Positions 1-5,871 of a DNA stretch of 8,993 nucleotides are shown piece by piece. The position numbers and the translations under genes were made by a program. Under the pieces are notes generated by a model. That model searched no databases and was not told the origin of the DNA. It saw only the letters and a list, made by a program, of their open reading frames with translations. Position 1 is the stretch's first letter; each line of letters starts with the position of its first letter. Source of the DNA: Proteiniphilum sp. (GTDB taxonomy: Bacteria > Bacteroidota > Bacteroidia > Bacteroidales > Dysgonomonadaceae); NCBI GenBank assembly GCA_031255275.1, contig JAIRSV010000154.1, positions 1-8,993 of the forward strand, in the 5' to 3' direction.

Positions 1-113
1 CATGGCCCACAGGCTCCGGGACGTGGCCCAACGGCTCCGGGACGTGTCCCAAAGGCTCCGGGACCTGTCCCAACGGTTCCGGGAGGCTTCCCACCACCAG
101 CTCGGGGAGCGCC
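1..113. repeat. 21-bp tandem repeat array, running off the left edge
   Basis: Four clean 21-bp units lie at 6-26, 27-47, 48-68 and 69-89. A degenerate fifth unit of about 24 bp lies at 90-113, and the first five bases look like the end of a further unit outside the window. The unit core is CCCAACGGCTCCGGGAC. On the + strand it can be read as heptads of the type (A/S)-Q-R-L-R-D-(V/L), with hydrophobic residues spaced as in a coiled coil. On the - strand it can be read as heptads of the type L-G-H-V-P-E-P. Differences between units are conservative or synonymous in both readings (for example CGG/AGG on +, GAG/GAA and CCG/CCT on -), so the coding strand cannot be decided here. The + reading is open to the left edge and stops at 364, but only after passing through the hairpin cluster, so its tail is doubtful. 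The - reading has no ATG before an upstream stop. Confidence 0.85.
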
Positions 114-123
114 CGAGTGGCAA

Positions 124-278
124 GGGGCGGGAGCACCCGCCCCGACGAACGATACAGCTTCTACCCACATTCCGTCGCTATGCGACGGCCATATATAATG
201 TACGGGCAAGGCATGGCCTTGCCCTGTTTTCTTTTTCGCTCGTCGGGGCGGGTGCTCCCGCCCCGACGAACGAAAAAG
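124..278. repeat. Cluster of four hairpins (REP-like palindromic element)
   Basis: Four inverted repeats sit close together. The first has an 8-bp stem at 124-131/136-143 with loop AGCA. The second has 7 bp at 172-178/182-188 with loop TAT. The third has 9 bp at 204-212/216-224 with loop ATG. The fourth has 22-nt arms at 231-252/257-278 with loop TGCT and a single C-A mismatch (239/270). The first and last share the right-arm sequence CCCGCCCCGACGAACGA (136-152 and 257-273) and have reverse-complementary loops. The arrangement resembles an intergenic palindromic repeat family rather than a gene. Overlapping open frames through it are most easily explained by its GC-rich palindromes. Whether it is multicopy in the genome cannot be seen here. 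Confidence 0.7.
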
Positions 279-795
279 TGCCGTCAGCGATTTCGGAGCG
301 CGACAGCGCACAGTTACATTGCCACAACATCACATTCTGCCGTTCACGCGACATTTTCAGGTAAATATATCGAAAAAAGTTCACAGATAATTCATTCTCA
401 AACATCTCATTACTGTAAAATGTACACATACTTATGCGTGCAAATGTAGACACTTTTTTAAAAACCCGGCCGAAAAGAAACTTAAAAATAACAAAACGGC
501 GCTGACACAAAATAAAGGGAATCCTCTTTCACAGCATAAAATCAACATATTAGACACTGTTCGCCTCGTCCGTGAAATGGCTGATACGGATCGCCGGAAC
601 TGCCGGAAACAGGGTCAATCCCATTCATGACGGCGTCGAATTCCGGAAGGAAATTTAAAACAGTGCCGGCCGTCGGGCGAAAAACATGACCGGTTCCGCA
701 ACATATCGCACTGAAAGAGCGTTATGAGACAGGCAGCGGCGCTGCCACGCAACGCAATCGCATACACCAAACAGCATTAAGGAACAACTGAAAAT
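279..795. other. Gene-poor intergenic stretch upstream of the CapA-family gene
   Basis: I see no convincing gene in these 517 bases. The part from about 355 to 540 is AT-rich. It contains a minus-strand match to the Bacteroidales -7 box (TACATTTG, reading 448 down to 441), but no good TTTG -33 element at the right spacing. No TAnnTTTG box is visible on the + strand ahead of the gene at 796. A small perfect hairpin (732-737/741-746, 6 bp, loop GGC) lies 50 bases before that start. Short open stretches between 550 and 660 have no start codon and no recognisable protein family. Confidence 0.5.
441..448 (-). promoter_or_regulatory. Possible minus-strand -7 box (TAnnTTTG)
   Basis: The minus strand reads TACATTTG, an exact match to the Bacteroidales -7 consensus, inside an AT-rich stretch. 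A TTTG-like -33 element at 19-21 bp is not evident; the nearest candidate is the weak TTTTC on the minus strand around 472-476. If used, it would transcribe leftward through the hairpin cluster and repeat array. An eight-base match with four free or common positions can occur by chance. Confidence 0.25.
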
Positions 796-1974
796 ATGAA
801 AGTCATCCGGCAAACCGCCCCGTCGGCACAGAATTATCGCCCGTCCTGCAACCTTTTTACAGGCATAGTCATCCATTTACTCCTGGGTCTGTCATCCTGC
901 CATTCCCCCAGGGCGCAGACCGTGGACATTCCCGTACGGGAAGATTCCCTGACGGTTGTCCGCGTGATTGTGGCCGGCGACGCGATGGCGCACGGGCCGC
1001 AAATAACGCGGGCGAAAAATCCGCAAACGGGCGAATATGACTTTTCAGGCTGCTTCCGGTACCTGGAAGATATTCTGGCCGAGGGAGACCTCACCATTGT
1101 CAACCTGGAGACGACCCTTGCCGGAGCGCCCTATACGGGCTATCCGCAGTTCTGCGCCCCCGACAGCTTCGCCCTCGCCCTCCGTGACGCAGGCTTCAAC
1201 TTCTTTCTGCTGGCCAACAATCACAGTGCGGACAAGGGCGCTAAAGGCGTCAGGCGTACCGTGGAGAAACTTCGGGAAATGAAGGTTCCAACCGCCGGGA
1301 CATATCTGGACGGGGAGGACAGAATGGCACGCTATCCGGCCATGGTGGAGATTAACGGAATAAAAATCGCACTGCTCAACTATACGTACGGAACCAACGG
1401 GTTGAGCGTTGCCCCTCCGCTCTCCGTCAACAACTTGAACGATACCGCACAAATCGGGGCAGACATAGAAACCGCCCGGGCGAAGTGTGCGGATATAATC
1501 GTCGCCTTTCCGCACTGGGGGACGGAATACAAACGGTATCCGGACAAAAGGCAAAAAGAACAGGCCGCCTTCCTTTTCCGCCGGGGCGTGGATGTCATCA
1601 TAGGTTCACATCCGCATGTAGTGCAGCCTGTGGAATATTTTGCCTGCCATGACGGGGATACGGCAAAAGTGAAGCCGGTCTGCTGGTCGCTGGGCAACCT
1701 GATCAGCAACCAGCGCAAGGAACATACCGACGGCGGAATGTTGGCCTCATTCCGCATCGTCAAGAATAAAAACTCACAGTCGACATCTGTCGAAAACTTT
1801 GAAACGATTCCCTGCTGGGTATACAGAGACAGGGATACTTATCCCGGTTACTTCGTCCTGCCCGTAGACCGTTTTCAGGAAGATACCGCCACTTTCACCT
1901 TTTCGGCGGAAGACAAAGCCACATTCGAGCGGTTTGCCCGCAACACCAAAGAGCTTCTGGGAAAAACACGCTGA
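796..1974 (+). CDS. CapA-family (PGA_cap, metallophosphoesterase-like) lipoprotein
   Basis: This is a 392-residue protein of the CapA/PgsA family, named after an accessory protein of poly-gamma-glutamate capsule synthesis; most Bacteroidales members have no proven function. The N-terminus has a hydrophobic segment at about 20-34 and a lipobox L-S-S-C ending at Cys35, so it should be lipid-anchored facing the periplasm or cell surface. Family landmarks appear in order: GDAMAHG (61-67), NLE (103-105), ANNH (140-143), HWGTE (240-244), GSHPHVVQP (270-278) and SLGN (298-301). The Asp, His and Asn residues of these motifs are those expected to line a metal-dependent phosphoesterase-like site, and none is missing. 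The N-terminal region before the hydrophobic stretch is longer than usual (about 19 residues), but no later ATG would keep the signal. No capsule-synthesis partner (CapB or CapC) is nearby, and the gap to the next gene is 258 bp, so it is probably transcribed separately. Family call is firm, role unknown. Confidence 0.92.
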   Translation: MKVIRQTAPSAQNYRPSCNLFTGIVIHLLLGLSSCHSPRAQTVDIPVREDSLTVVRVIVAGDAMAHGPQITRAKNPQTGEYDFSGCFRYLEDILAEGDLTIVNLETTLAGAPYTGYPQFCAPDSFALALRDAGFNFFLLANNHSADKGAKGVRRTVEKLREMKVPTAGTYLDGEDRMARYPAMVEINGIKIALLNYTYGTNGLSVAPPLSVNNLNDTAQIGADIETARAKCADIIVAFPHWGTEYKRYPDKRQKEQAAFLFRRGVDVIIGSHPHVVQPVEYFACHDGDTAKVKPVCWSLGNLISNQRKEHTDGGMLASFRIVKNKNSQSTSVENFETIPCWVYRDRDTYPGYFVLPVDRFQEDTATFTFSAEDKATFERFARNTKELLGKTR

Positions 1975-2189
1975 CTCCGAAATGACCGGATAATCTTCTC
2001 CGCGAAGCCGGACTTTACGGTTCCCCTCTAACGGAGAACGGGAAGTTTCCCACAACTTCGGGACGCCCCTCCGCGGCTCCCGGACAGTATTTCCGGAATG
2101 ACGGGAGGGGGGCGGATATATCCGGATAAATTTTGTGGAGTCCTTCCTGCGGATTTCCCGGACAAGCGTGTCTCTACGGAAAATTTCCA

Positions 2190-2197
2190 TATATTTG
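2190..2197 (+). promoter_or_regulatory. Likely -7 promoter box for the Nudix regulator gene
   Basis: TATATTTG matches the Bacteroidales sigma-70-type -7 consensus TAnnTTTG exactly. It lies 35 bases before the ATG of the regulator gene, in an AT-rich stretch, so the leader would be about 25-30 nt. A TTTG -33 element is not clear at the expected spacing, which would suit a weak or activator-dependent promoter. The motif CGAATAACG (2211-2219) just downstream is close, on the opposite strand, to CGTTATCCG inside the hairpin at 2998-3025. Confidence 0.5.
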
Positions 2198-2232
2198 CAG
2201 TTATTTTTTTCGAATAACGACACGTTTTTTTT

Positions 2233-2985
2233 ATGACAGACGCTACTGCAAACCATACTTTAGCATATAACCCTCACGTCTCCGTCGACTGTGTGATATT
2301 CGGTTTCGACGGGGAAAAACTGAAGATTTTACTGATTGAACGTACAATCAGCGAGGAGGAAGGATATTACAGCGACAAGAAACTCCCCGGAAGCATCATC
2401 TATCAGGACGAAGACCTCGATACGGCTGCAATACGGGTGCTGAACGAACTTACGGGACTGAAAAACATCTTTCTGCACCAGTTCCGCAGCTTCGGAGACC
2501 CCAAAAGGAGCAGCAATCCCAGAGACAGAAACTGGCTGGAGAAGACTACCAAAATGAAAGTCGGACGCATTGTCACCGTCGGCTACCTGGCGCTGATCAA
2601 GATCAGCCGGAAGATTATCTTCGAGTCCGAAAATACCGCCGCCCGATGGTATGACGTCAAATCCCTTGCCGACATGAAGCTTGCCTTCGACCATAACGAG
2701 ATTGCCCGGGAGGCACTGAAGCATATACGCCATCAGATGACGCTTCAGCCATACATGCTCTTTGAACTGTTACCCCGGAAGTTTACCATGACGCAGCTTC
2801 GCAACCTGTACGACCTCGTACTCGAGACTAAATCCGACGTCCGCAATTTTCAGAAGAAAATGCTCCTGGTCTACGGCCTGGAACAGCTGGACGAGGTACG
2901 GAAAGATGTGCCCTACAGGGCGCCGCGACTGTACCGGTTCAACAAGCGAAAGGCCAGGGCGGCCAAACTGAAACAGGGAGGCTGA
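2233..2985 (+). CDS. Nudix-domain transcriptional regulator (NrtR/AraR-like)
   Basis: This 250-residue protein has an N-terminal Nudix fold (about 14-145) and a C-terminal winged helix-turn-helix (about 175-240; helices around 184-199 and 201-213, basic wing around 229-240). In the Nudix-box region, starting at Gly53, the canonical REUxEExGU reads RVLNELTGL (68-76). Arg68, Glu72 and Gly75 remain, but two of the three glutamates of that segment are replaced by Val69 and Leu73, and the spacing from Gly53 is one residue longer than standard. Hydrolysis is therefore unlikely, and the domain probably senses a small molecule. Relatives in Bacteroidota include AraR, the arabinose-utilisation regulator. 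It sits 68 bp before the oxidoreductase gene on the same strand, so control of that block is the natural inference. A catalytic Nudix hydrolase is the less likely alternative. The ATG at 2233 follows a poly-T stretch and has no Shine-Dalgarno. Confidence 0.9.
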   Translation: MTDATANHTLAYNPHVSVDCVIFGFDGEKLKILLIERTISEEEGYYSDKKLPGSIIYQDEDLDTAAIRVLNELTGLKNIFLHQFRSFGDPKRSSNPRDRNWLEKTTKMKVGRIVTVGYLALIKISRKIIFESENTAARWYDVKSLADMKLAFDHNEIAREALKHIRHQMTLQPYMLFELLPRKFTMTQLRNLYDLVLETKSDVRNFQKKMLLVYGLEQLDEVRKDVPYRAPRLYRFNKRKARAAKLKQGG

Positions 2986-2997
2986 AACCGCCCGTCC

Positions 2998-3025
2998 CGA
3001 AGGTATCCGTTATCCGATACCTTCG
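2998..3025 (+). promoter_or_regulatory. Perfect 10-bp inverted repeat before the first oxidoreductase gene
   Basis: The arms CGAAGGTATC (2998-3007) and GATACCTTCG (3016-3025) are perfectly complementary, separated by 8 bases. There is no T-run after it, so it is not a classical intrinsic terminator. It lies in the 68-bp gap between the regulator and the oxidoreductase gene, 28 bases before the latter's ATG. The hexamer TATCCG occurs at 3004-3009, 3011-3016 and 3043-3048, and an imperfect palindrome (3026-3041) follows. It may be an operator for the adjacent regulator or an mRNA hairpin that adjusts expression; the sequence does not decide. Confidence 0.5.
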
Positions 3026-3053
3026 CAGACATAATTATCTGCTATCCGACAAT

Positions 3054-4451
3054 ATGAACAAAGAAAAATTTATCTTACCGTCTGCTGCATCTGCAGGCGG
3101 ATCAACTCCGCTGTTTTCGCGAAGGAACTTTCTGAAAAGCTCGATCGCCGCAGCAAGTACGATAGGCGCCGGGGGAACCGTTTTGCTGAATGCCTGCTCG
3201 CCACGGCAAAAGGGAGGGGACGGAGGAGCGCCGCTACCCGCGCTGCCCGACCGCGCCCCCGGCGGGAAAACGCTCAGGGCCGGCCTGATCGGGTGCGGAA
3301 GCCGGGGTACGGGTGCGGCAGTCGACTTCCTGAATGCAGGGCCTGACCTGCAGATAACTGCCCTGGGAGACGTTTTTCAGGACAGGATAGAGGCGTGCCG
3401 GGAATTGCTGAAGGAACGGATGGGCGTGGAAATAGCCGATGAGTGCTGCTTTACCGGGTTCGACAGCTACGAAAAGGTGATCGACTCCGGCGTAGACGTC
3501 GTATTACTGTGCACCCCGCCACACTTCAGGCCGGCGCACGTGGAGGCAGCCGTAAACGCCGGGAAGCATCTCTTTATGGAGAAGCCCGCGGCCGTAGACC
3601 CGACAGGCGTACGCAGAGTGCTGGCGTCGATGAGGAGGGCGAAGGCCACGGGGCTGAACGTCGTCAGCGGAACCATACGCCGCGTGCAGAAGGATTACAT
3701 GGAAACGCGGCGCAGGGTGCTGAACGGCGAAACAGGTGAAATCACGGGTGCACACATCATCCGGAACGGCGGCGCCCTGTGGTTCCGTCGCAGAAGGCCG
3801 GAGTGGTCAGACATGGAATATATGCTGAGGAACTGGGCGAACTTCTGCTGGCTGTCGGGCGACCACATTACGGAACAGTTCATCCACGAGATAGATGTCA
3901 TGAACTGGTACCTCGGCGAATATCCCGTGCGGGCCGCCGGATGGGGCGGCCGGCAGCGGCGGGTCACCGGCGACCAGTATGACTTCTTCAGCATCGAGTA
4001 CCTGTACGAAAACGGCATGAGAACCCACTGCGCCACGAGGCAAATCGACGGCTGTTCCAACGGAAAGGTCGAACAGATCAACTGCGCGCAGGGCTATGCC
4101 GACGCAGCGGGCAAGCTGTTCGACCTGAAGGGGAATCTCCTCTGGGAATACCCCTACCCTGCCGAAGGTGATACACAGTCGGAATGGCACATCACCAATC
4201 CCTTCCTGCAGGAGCACATCAACCTGGTCACGGCCATCCGTACCGGGAACGTCATCAACGACGGAGAAGAGCAGGCTAACTCTACGCTCGTGGCCATCAT
4301 GGGCCGAATGGCGGCATATACGGGAAAGGAGGTCACCAGAGACGAGGTCATGAACGCAGACCTGTACCTGGGCCCCGATACGTATGACATGAGAAGGGCT
4401 TACAACATCCCGGAAGCCGCTCCCCTGGCGGGCGTCCCGCACAGGGAATAA
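3054..4451 (+). CDS. Tat-exported lipoprotein Gfo/Idh/MocA oxidoreductase
   Basis: This 465-residue protein belongs to the Gfo/Idh/MocA family of NAD(P)-dependent sugar dehydrogenases. A twin-arginine motif SRRNFLK (22-28) is followed by a hydrophobic stretch and a lipobox L-N-A-C ending at Cys48, so it should fold with cofactor in the cytoplasm, cross by Tat and be lipid-anchored. The Rossmann domain starts with GLIGCGSRG (77-85). TPPH lies at 154-157, and EKP (176-178) carries the family lysine, Lys177. HEIDVMNW (278-285) supplies the conserved active-site His and Asp. In the B. thetaiotaomicron locus that this block resembles, such enzymes oxidise glycosides to 3-keto forms; that activity is inferred here. 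Family GH109 glycosidases share the fold and Tat signal, but I do not see their signature, so I prefer oxidoreductase. The gene follows the regulator by 68 bp and ends before a terminator-like hairpin. No ATG upstream gives a better signal. Confidence 0.93.
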   Translation: MNKEKFILPSAASAGGSTPLFSRRNFLKSSIAAASTIGAGGTVLLNACSPRQKGGDGGAPLPALPDRAPGGKTLRAGLIGCGSRGTGAAVDFLNAGPDLQITALGDVFQDRIEACRELLKERMGVEIADECCFTGFDSYEKVIDSGVDVVLLCTPPHFRPAHVEAAVNAGKHLFMEKPAAVDPTGVRRVLASMRRAKATGLNVVSGTIRRVQKDYMETRRRVLNGETGEITGAHIIRNGGALWFRRRRPEWSDMEYMLRNWANFCWLSGDHITEQFIHEIDVMNWYLGEYPVRAAGWGGRQRRVTGDQYDFFSIEYLYENGMRTHCATRQIDGCSNGKVEQINCAQGYADAAGKLFDLKGNLLWEYPYPAEGDTQSEWHITNPFLQEHINLVTAIRTGNVINDGEEQANSTLVAIMGRMAAYTGKEVTRDEVMNADLYLGPDTYDMRRAYNIPEAAPLAGVPHRE

Positions 4452-4462
4452 CGTAAGGAACG

Positions 4463-4503
4463 GGAAGCGCCTCCCCCTGTCACGGAAAGGCGCTTCCGTT
4501 TTA
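4463..4503 (+). terminator. Intrinsic terminator between the two oxidoreductase genes
   Basis: The arms GGAAGCGCCT (4463-4472) and AGGCGCTTCC (4488-4497) form a perfect 10-bp GC-rich stem with a 15-base loop. They are followed by GTTTTATTTTA, a T-rich run typical of rho-independent termination. It begins 11 bases after the stop of the first oxidoreductase gene and ends 26 bases before the next ATG. It could end the upstream transcript or act as a partial terminator that lowers expression of the two downstream genes. Confidence 0.75.
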
Positions 4504-4529
4504 TTTTAAACACACTAAAAAACAACAGA

Positions 4530-5798
4530 ATGTCAAAACTATCAATAACCGGCAGAAGACGGTTTTTAAAAACGGCAGGCAGTCTCGCGCTGCTCACCAT
4601 TGTCCCCCGGAACGTGCTCGGGAAAGGCTTGATTGCCCCGAGCGACGAGTTGACCAAGGGCATCATCGGTACGGGCGGAATGGGCCGGGAACATATTCCG
4701 TATGACAGCACGCGGGTGGTAGCCCTCTGCGACGTGGACAGAAATCACCTCTCGGCGGCAGCGGCAGGGATAGGCGAAAAGGTCAGCCTCTACCATGACT
4801 TCCGCGACCTCATCCTCGACCGGAACGTGGATATTGTCCACATAGCCACCCCGCCCCACTGGCACGGAATCATGTCGGTAGAAGCGGCCAGGGCAGGCAA
4901 GGATATTTTCTGCGAAAAGCCGATGACGCGTACCATCGGCGAGGGAAAGCGGGTGAGAGAAGCAATCGCGCAACACGGCAACATCTTCCGCCTCAACACC
5001 TGGTTCCGGTTCAAAGACCCGTTCTACGGACTGGGCACGCCGGTGAAACCTCTCAAAAAGCTGGTCGACAGCGGCCTCCTGGGATGGCCCCTGACGGTAA
5101 CCATCAGCAAGCATACCGGTTTCGACTGGAAGTTCTACTGGGTAGGGAAAACGCACCTGGAACCGCAGCCCGTCCCCGAAGAACTCGATTATGACCTGTG
5201 GCTGGGTCCCGCTCCCCGCAAACCCTACAACGCGCACCGCGTACACCAGACCTTCCGCGGATACTGGGACTACGACGGCGGCGGCCTGGGCGATATGGGA
5301 CAGCATTATATCGACCCCGTGCAGTACCTGCTGGGGAAGGACGGCACCAGCCCCGTCAGGGTGGAAGTAGACGCTCCGCAGCAGCACCCCGACGCGGTGG
5401 GAACATGGCGCTCCGTCTCCTACACCTACGAAGACGGCTGCCGGATTATCCTCTGGGGAGGAGATTACGGCAAGCCGGACACTCCCTACATTTCCGGGCC
5501 GAACGGCAACGTATACAAAAACTTTGTGTGCGACATCCCCGACTGGGAAAGGAAACTGGCCGGCTTCCCCGAACCGCGGGTACAGCATACCGATTTCATC
5601 GAATGTATCCGCAACCGGCAGAAATTCGCCCTGAACGAAATCAACGGACACCGCTCCTGCACCATTGTCAATATGGGCGCGGTCGCGCTTCAGCTGAACA
5701 GGACGCTGGAATTTGATCCCGTGAACGAACTCTTCGTGAACGATGATGAGGCCAACCGTCTGCTCGACCAGCCTCCCCGTGCACCCTGGGCTATGTGA
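4530..5798 (+). CDS. Tat-exported Gfo/Idh/MocA oxidoreductase (second)
   Basis: This 422-residue Gfo/Idh/MocA protein has a short twin-arginine signal, RRRFLK (9-14), followed by a hydrophobic stretch (about 18-25) and no lipobox, so it is predicted to be periplasmic and soluble or held by its signal. The cofactor fold begins with GIIGTGGMG (44-52). ATPPHWH lies at 106-112, EKP at 129-131 (family lysine Lys130), YDLWLGPAP at 221-229, and GGLGDMGQHYIDPVQYLLG (251-269) carries the conserved Asp255, His259 and Asp262. The YDLWLGPAP and DMGxHxxDP motifs place it in the secreted Bacteroidota and Planctomycetes-type branch, distinct from its neighbour at 3054, so the two are not a recent duplication. 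It may act on a different substrate or run the reverse step, reducing a keto-sugar and recycling bound NAD(P)H; this is inference. It starts 78 bp after the first gene, beyond a hairpin terminator, and ends 73 bp before the DUF1080 gene. Confidence 0.93.
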   Translation: MSKLSITGRRRFLKTAGSLALLTIVPRNVLGKGLIAPSDELTKGIIGTGGMGREHIPYDSTRVVALCDVDRNHLSAAAAGIGEKVSLYHDFRDLILDRNVDIVHIATPPHWHGIMSVEAARAGKDIFCEKPMTRTIGEGKRVREAIAQHGNIFRLNTWFRFKDPFYGLGTPVKPLKKLVDSGLLGWPLTVTISKHTGFDWKFYWVGKTHLEPQPVPEELDYDLWLGPAPRKPYNAHRVHQTFRGYWDYDGGGLGDMGQHYIDPVQYLLGKDGTSPVRVEVDAPQQHPDAVGTWRSVSYTYEDGCRIILWGGDYGKPDTPYISGPNGNVYKNFVCDIPDWERKLAGFPEPRVQHTDFIECIRNRQKFALNEINGHRSCTIVNMGAVALQLNRTLEFDPVNELFVNDDEANRLLDQPPRAPWAM

Positions 5799-5871
5799 AC
5801 CGACGAGTCGGCAAACCCGCAAGATGAATATATTTTTTTACTTACAATCCTACATTTTTCAACTTAACAGT

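Noticed and set aside
2..364. Open frame of about 120 codons through the tandem array and hairpins
   Set aside because: Only the heptad part (first 30-35 codons) looks protein-like. The rest reads straight through GC-rich palindromes and resembles no protein. It is kept as a note under the repeat because the frame is open to the left edge.
178..510. Minus-strand open frame over the hairpin cluster
   Set aside because: It crosses palindromes and an AT-rich gap and shows no family motif. Its open reading is explained by the repeat composition.
550..660. Possible remnant of a coding region between 550 and 660
   Set aside because: An open stretch of about 35 codons without a start codon and without any recognisable similarity; chance is a sufficient explanation.
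2040..2059. Hairpins after the CapA-family gene as a terminator
   Set aside because: The best stems are 5-6 bp (for example GAAGTT/AACTTC at 2042-2047/2054-2059) with no T-run after them.
4566..5822. 418-codon minus-strand open frame opposite the second oxidoreductase gene
   Set aside because: It is the antisense of a well-supported gene with a Tat signal and full family motifs; GC-rich third positions keep the opposite frame free of stops.
5851..5858. TACATTTT as a -7 box for the HEAT/DUF1080 gene
   Set aside because: One base off the TAnnTTTG consensus, no -33 element, and only 13 bases before the ATG, which leaves almost no leader.
5743..5871. Upstream extension of the HEAT/DUF1080 frame (ATG at 5743 or 5824)
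   Set aside because: It would overlap the preceding gene or place extra residues before a canonical Sec signal that begins at the ATG at 5872.
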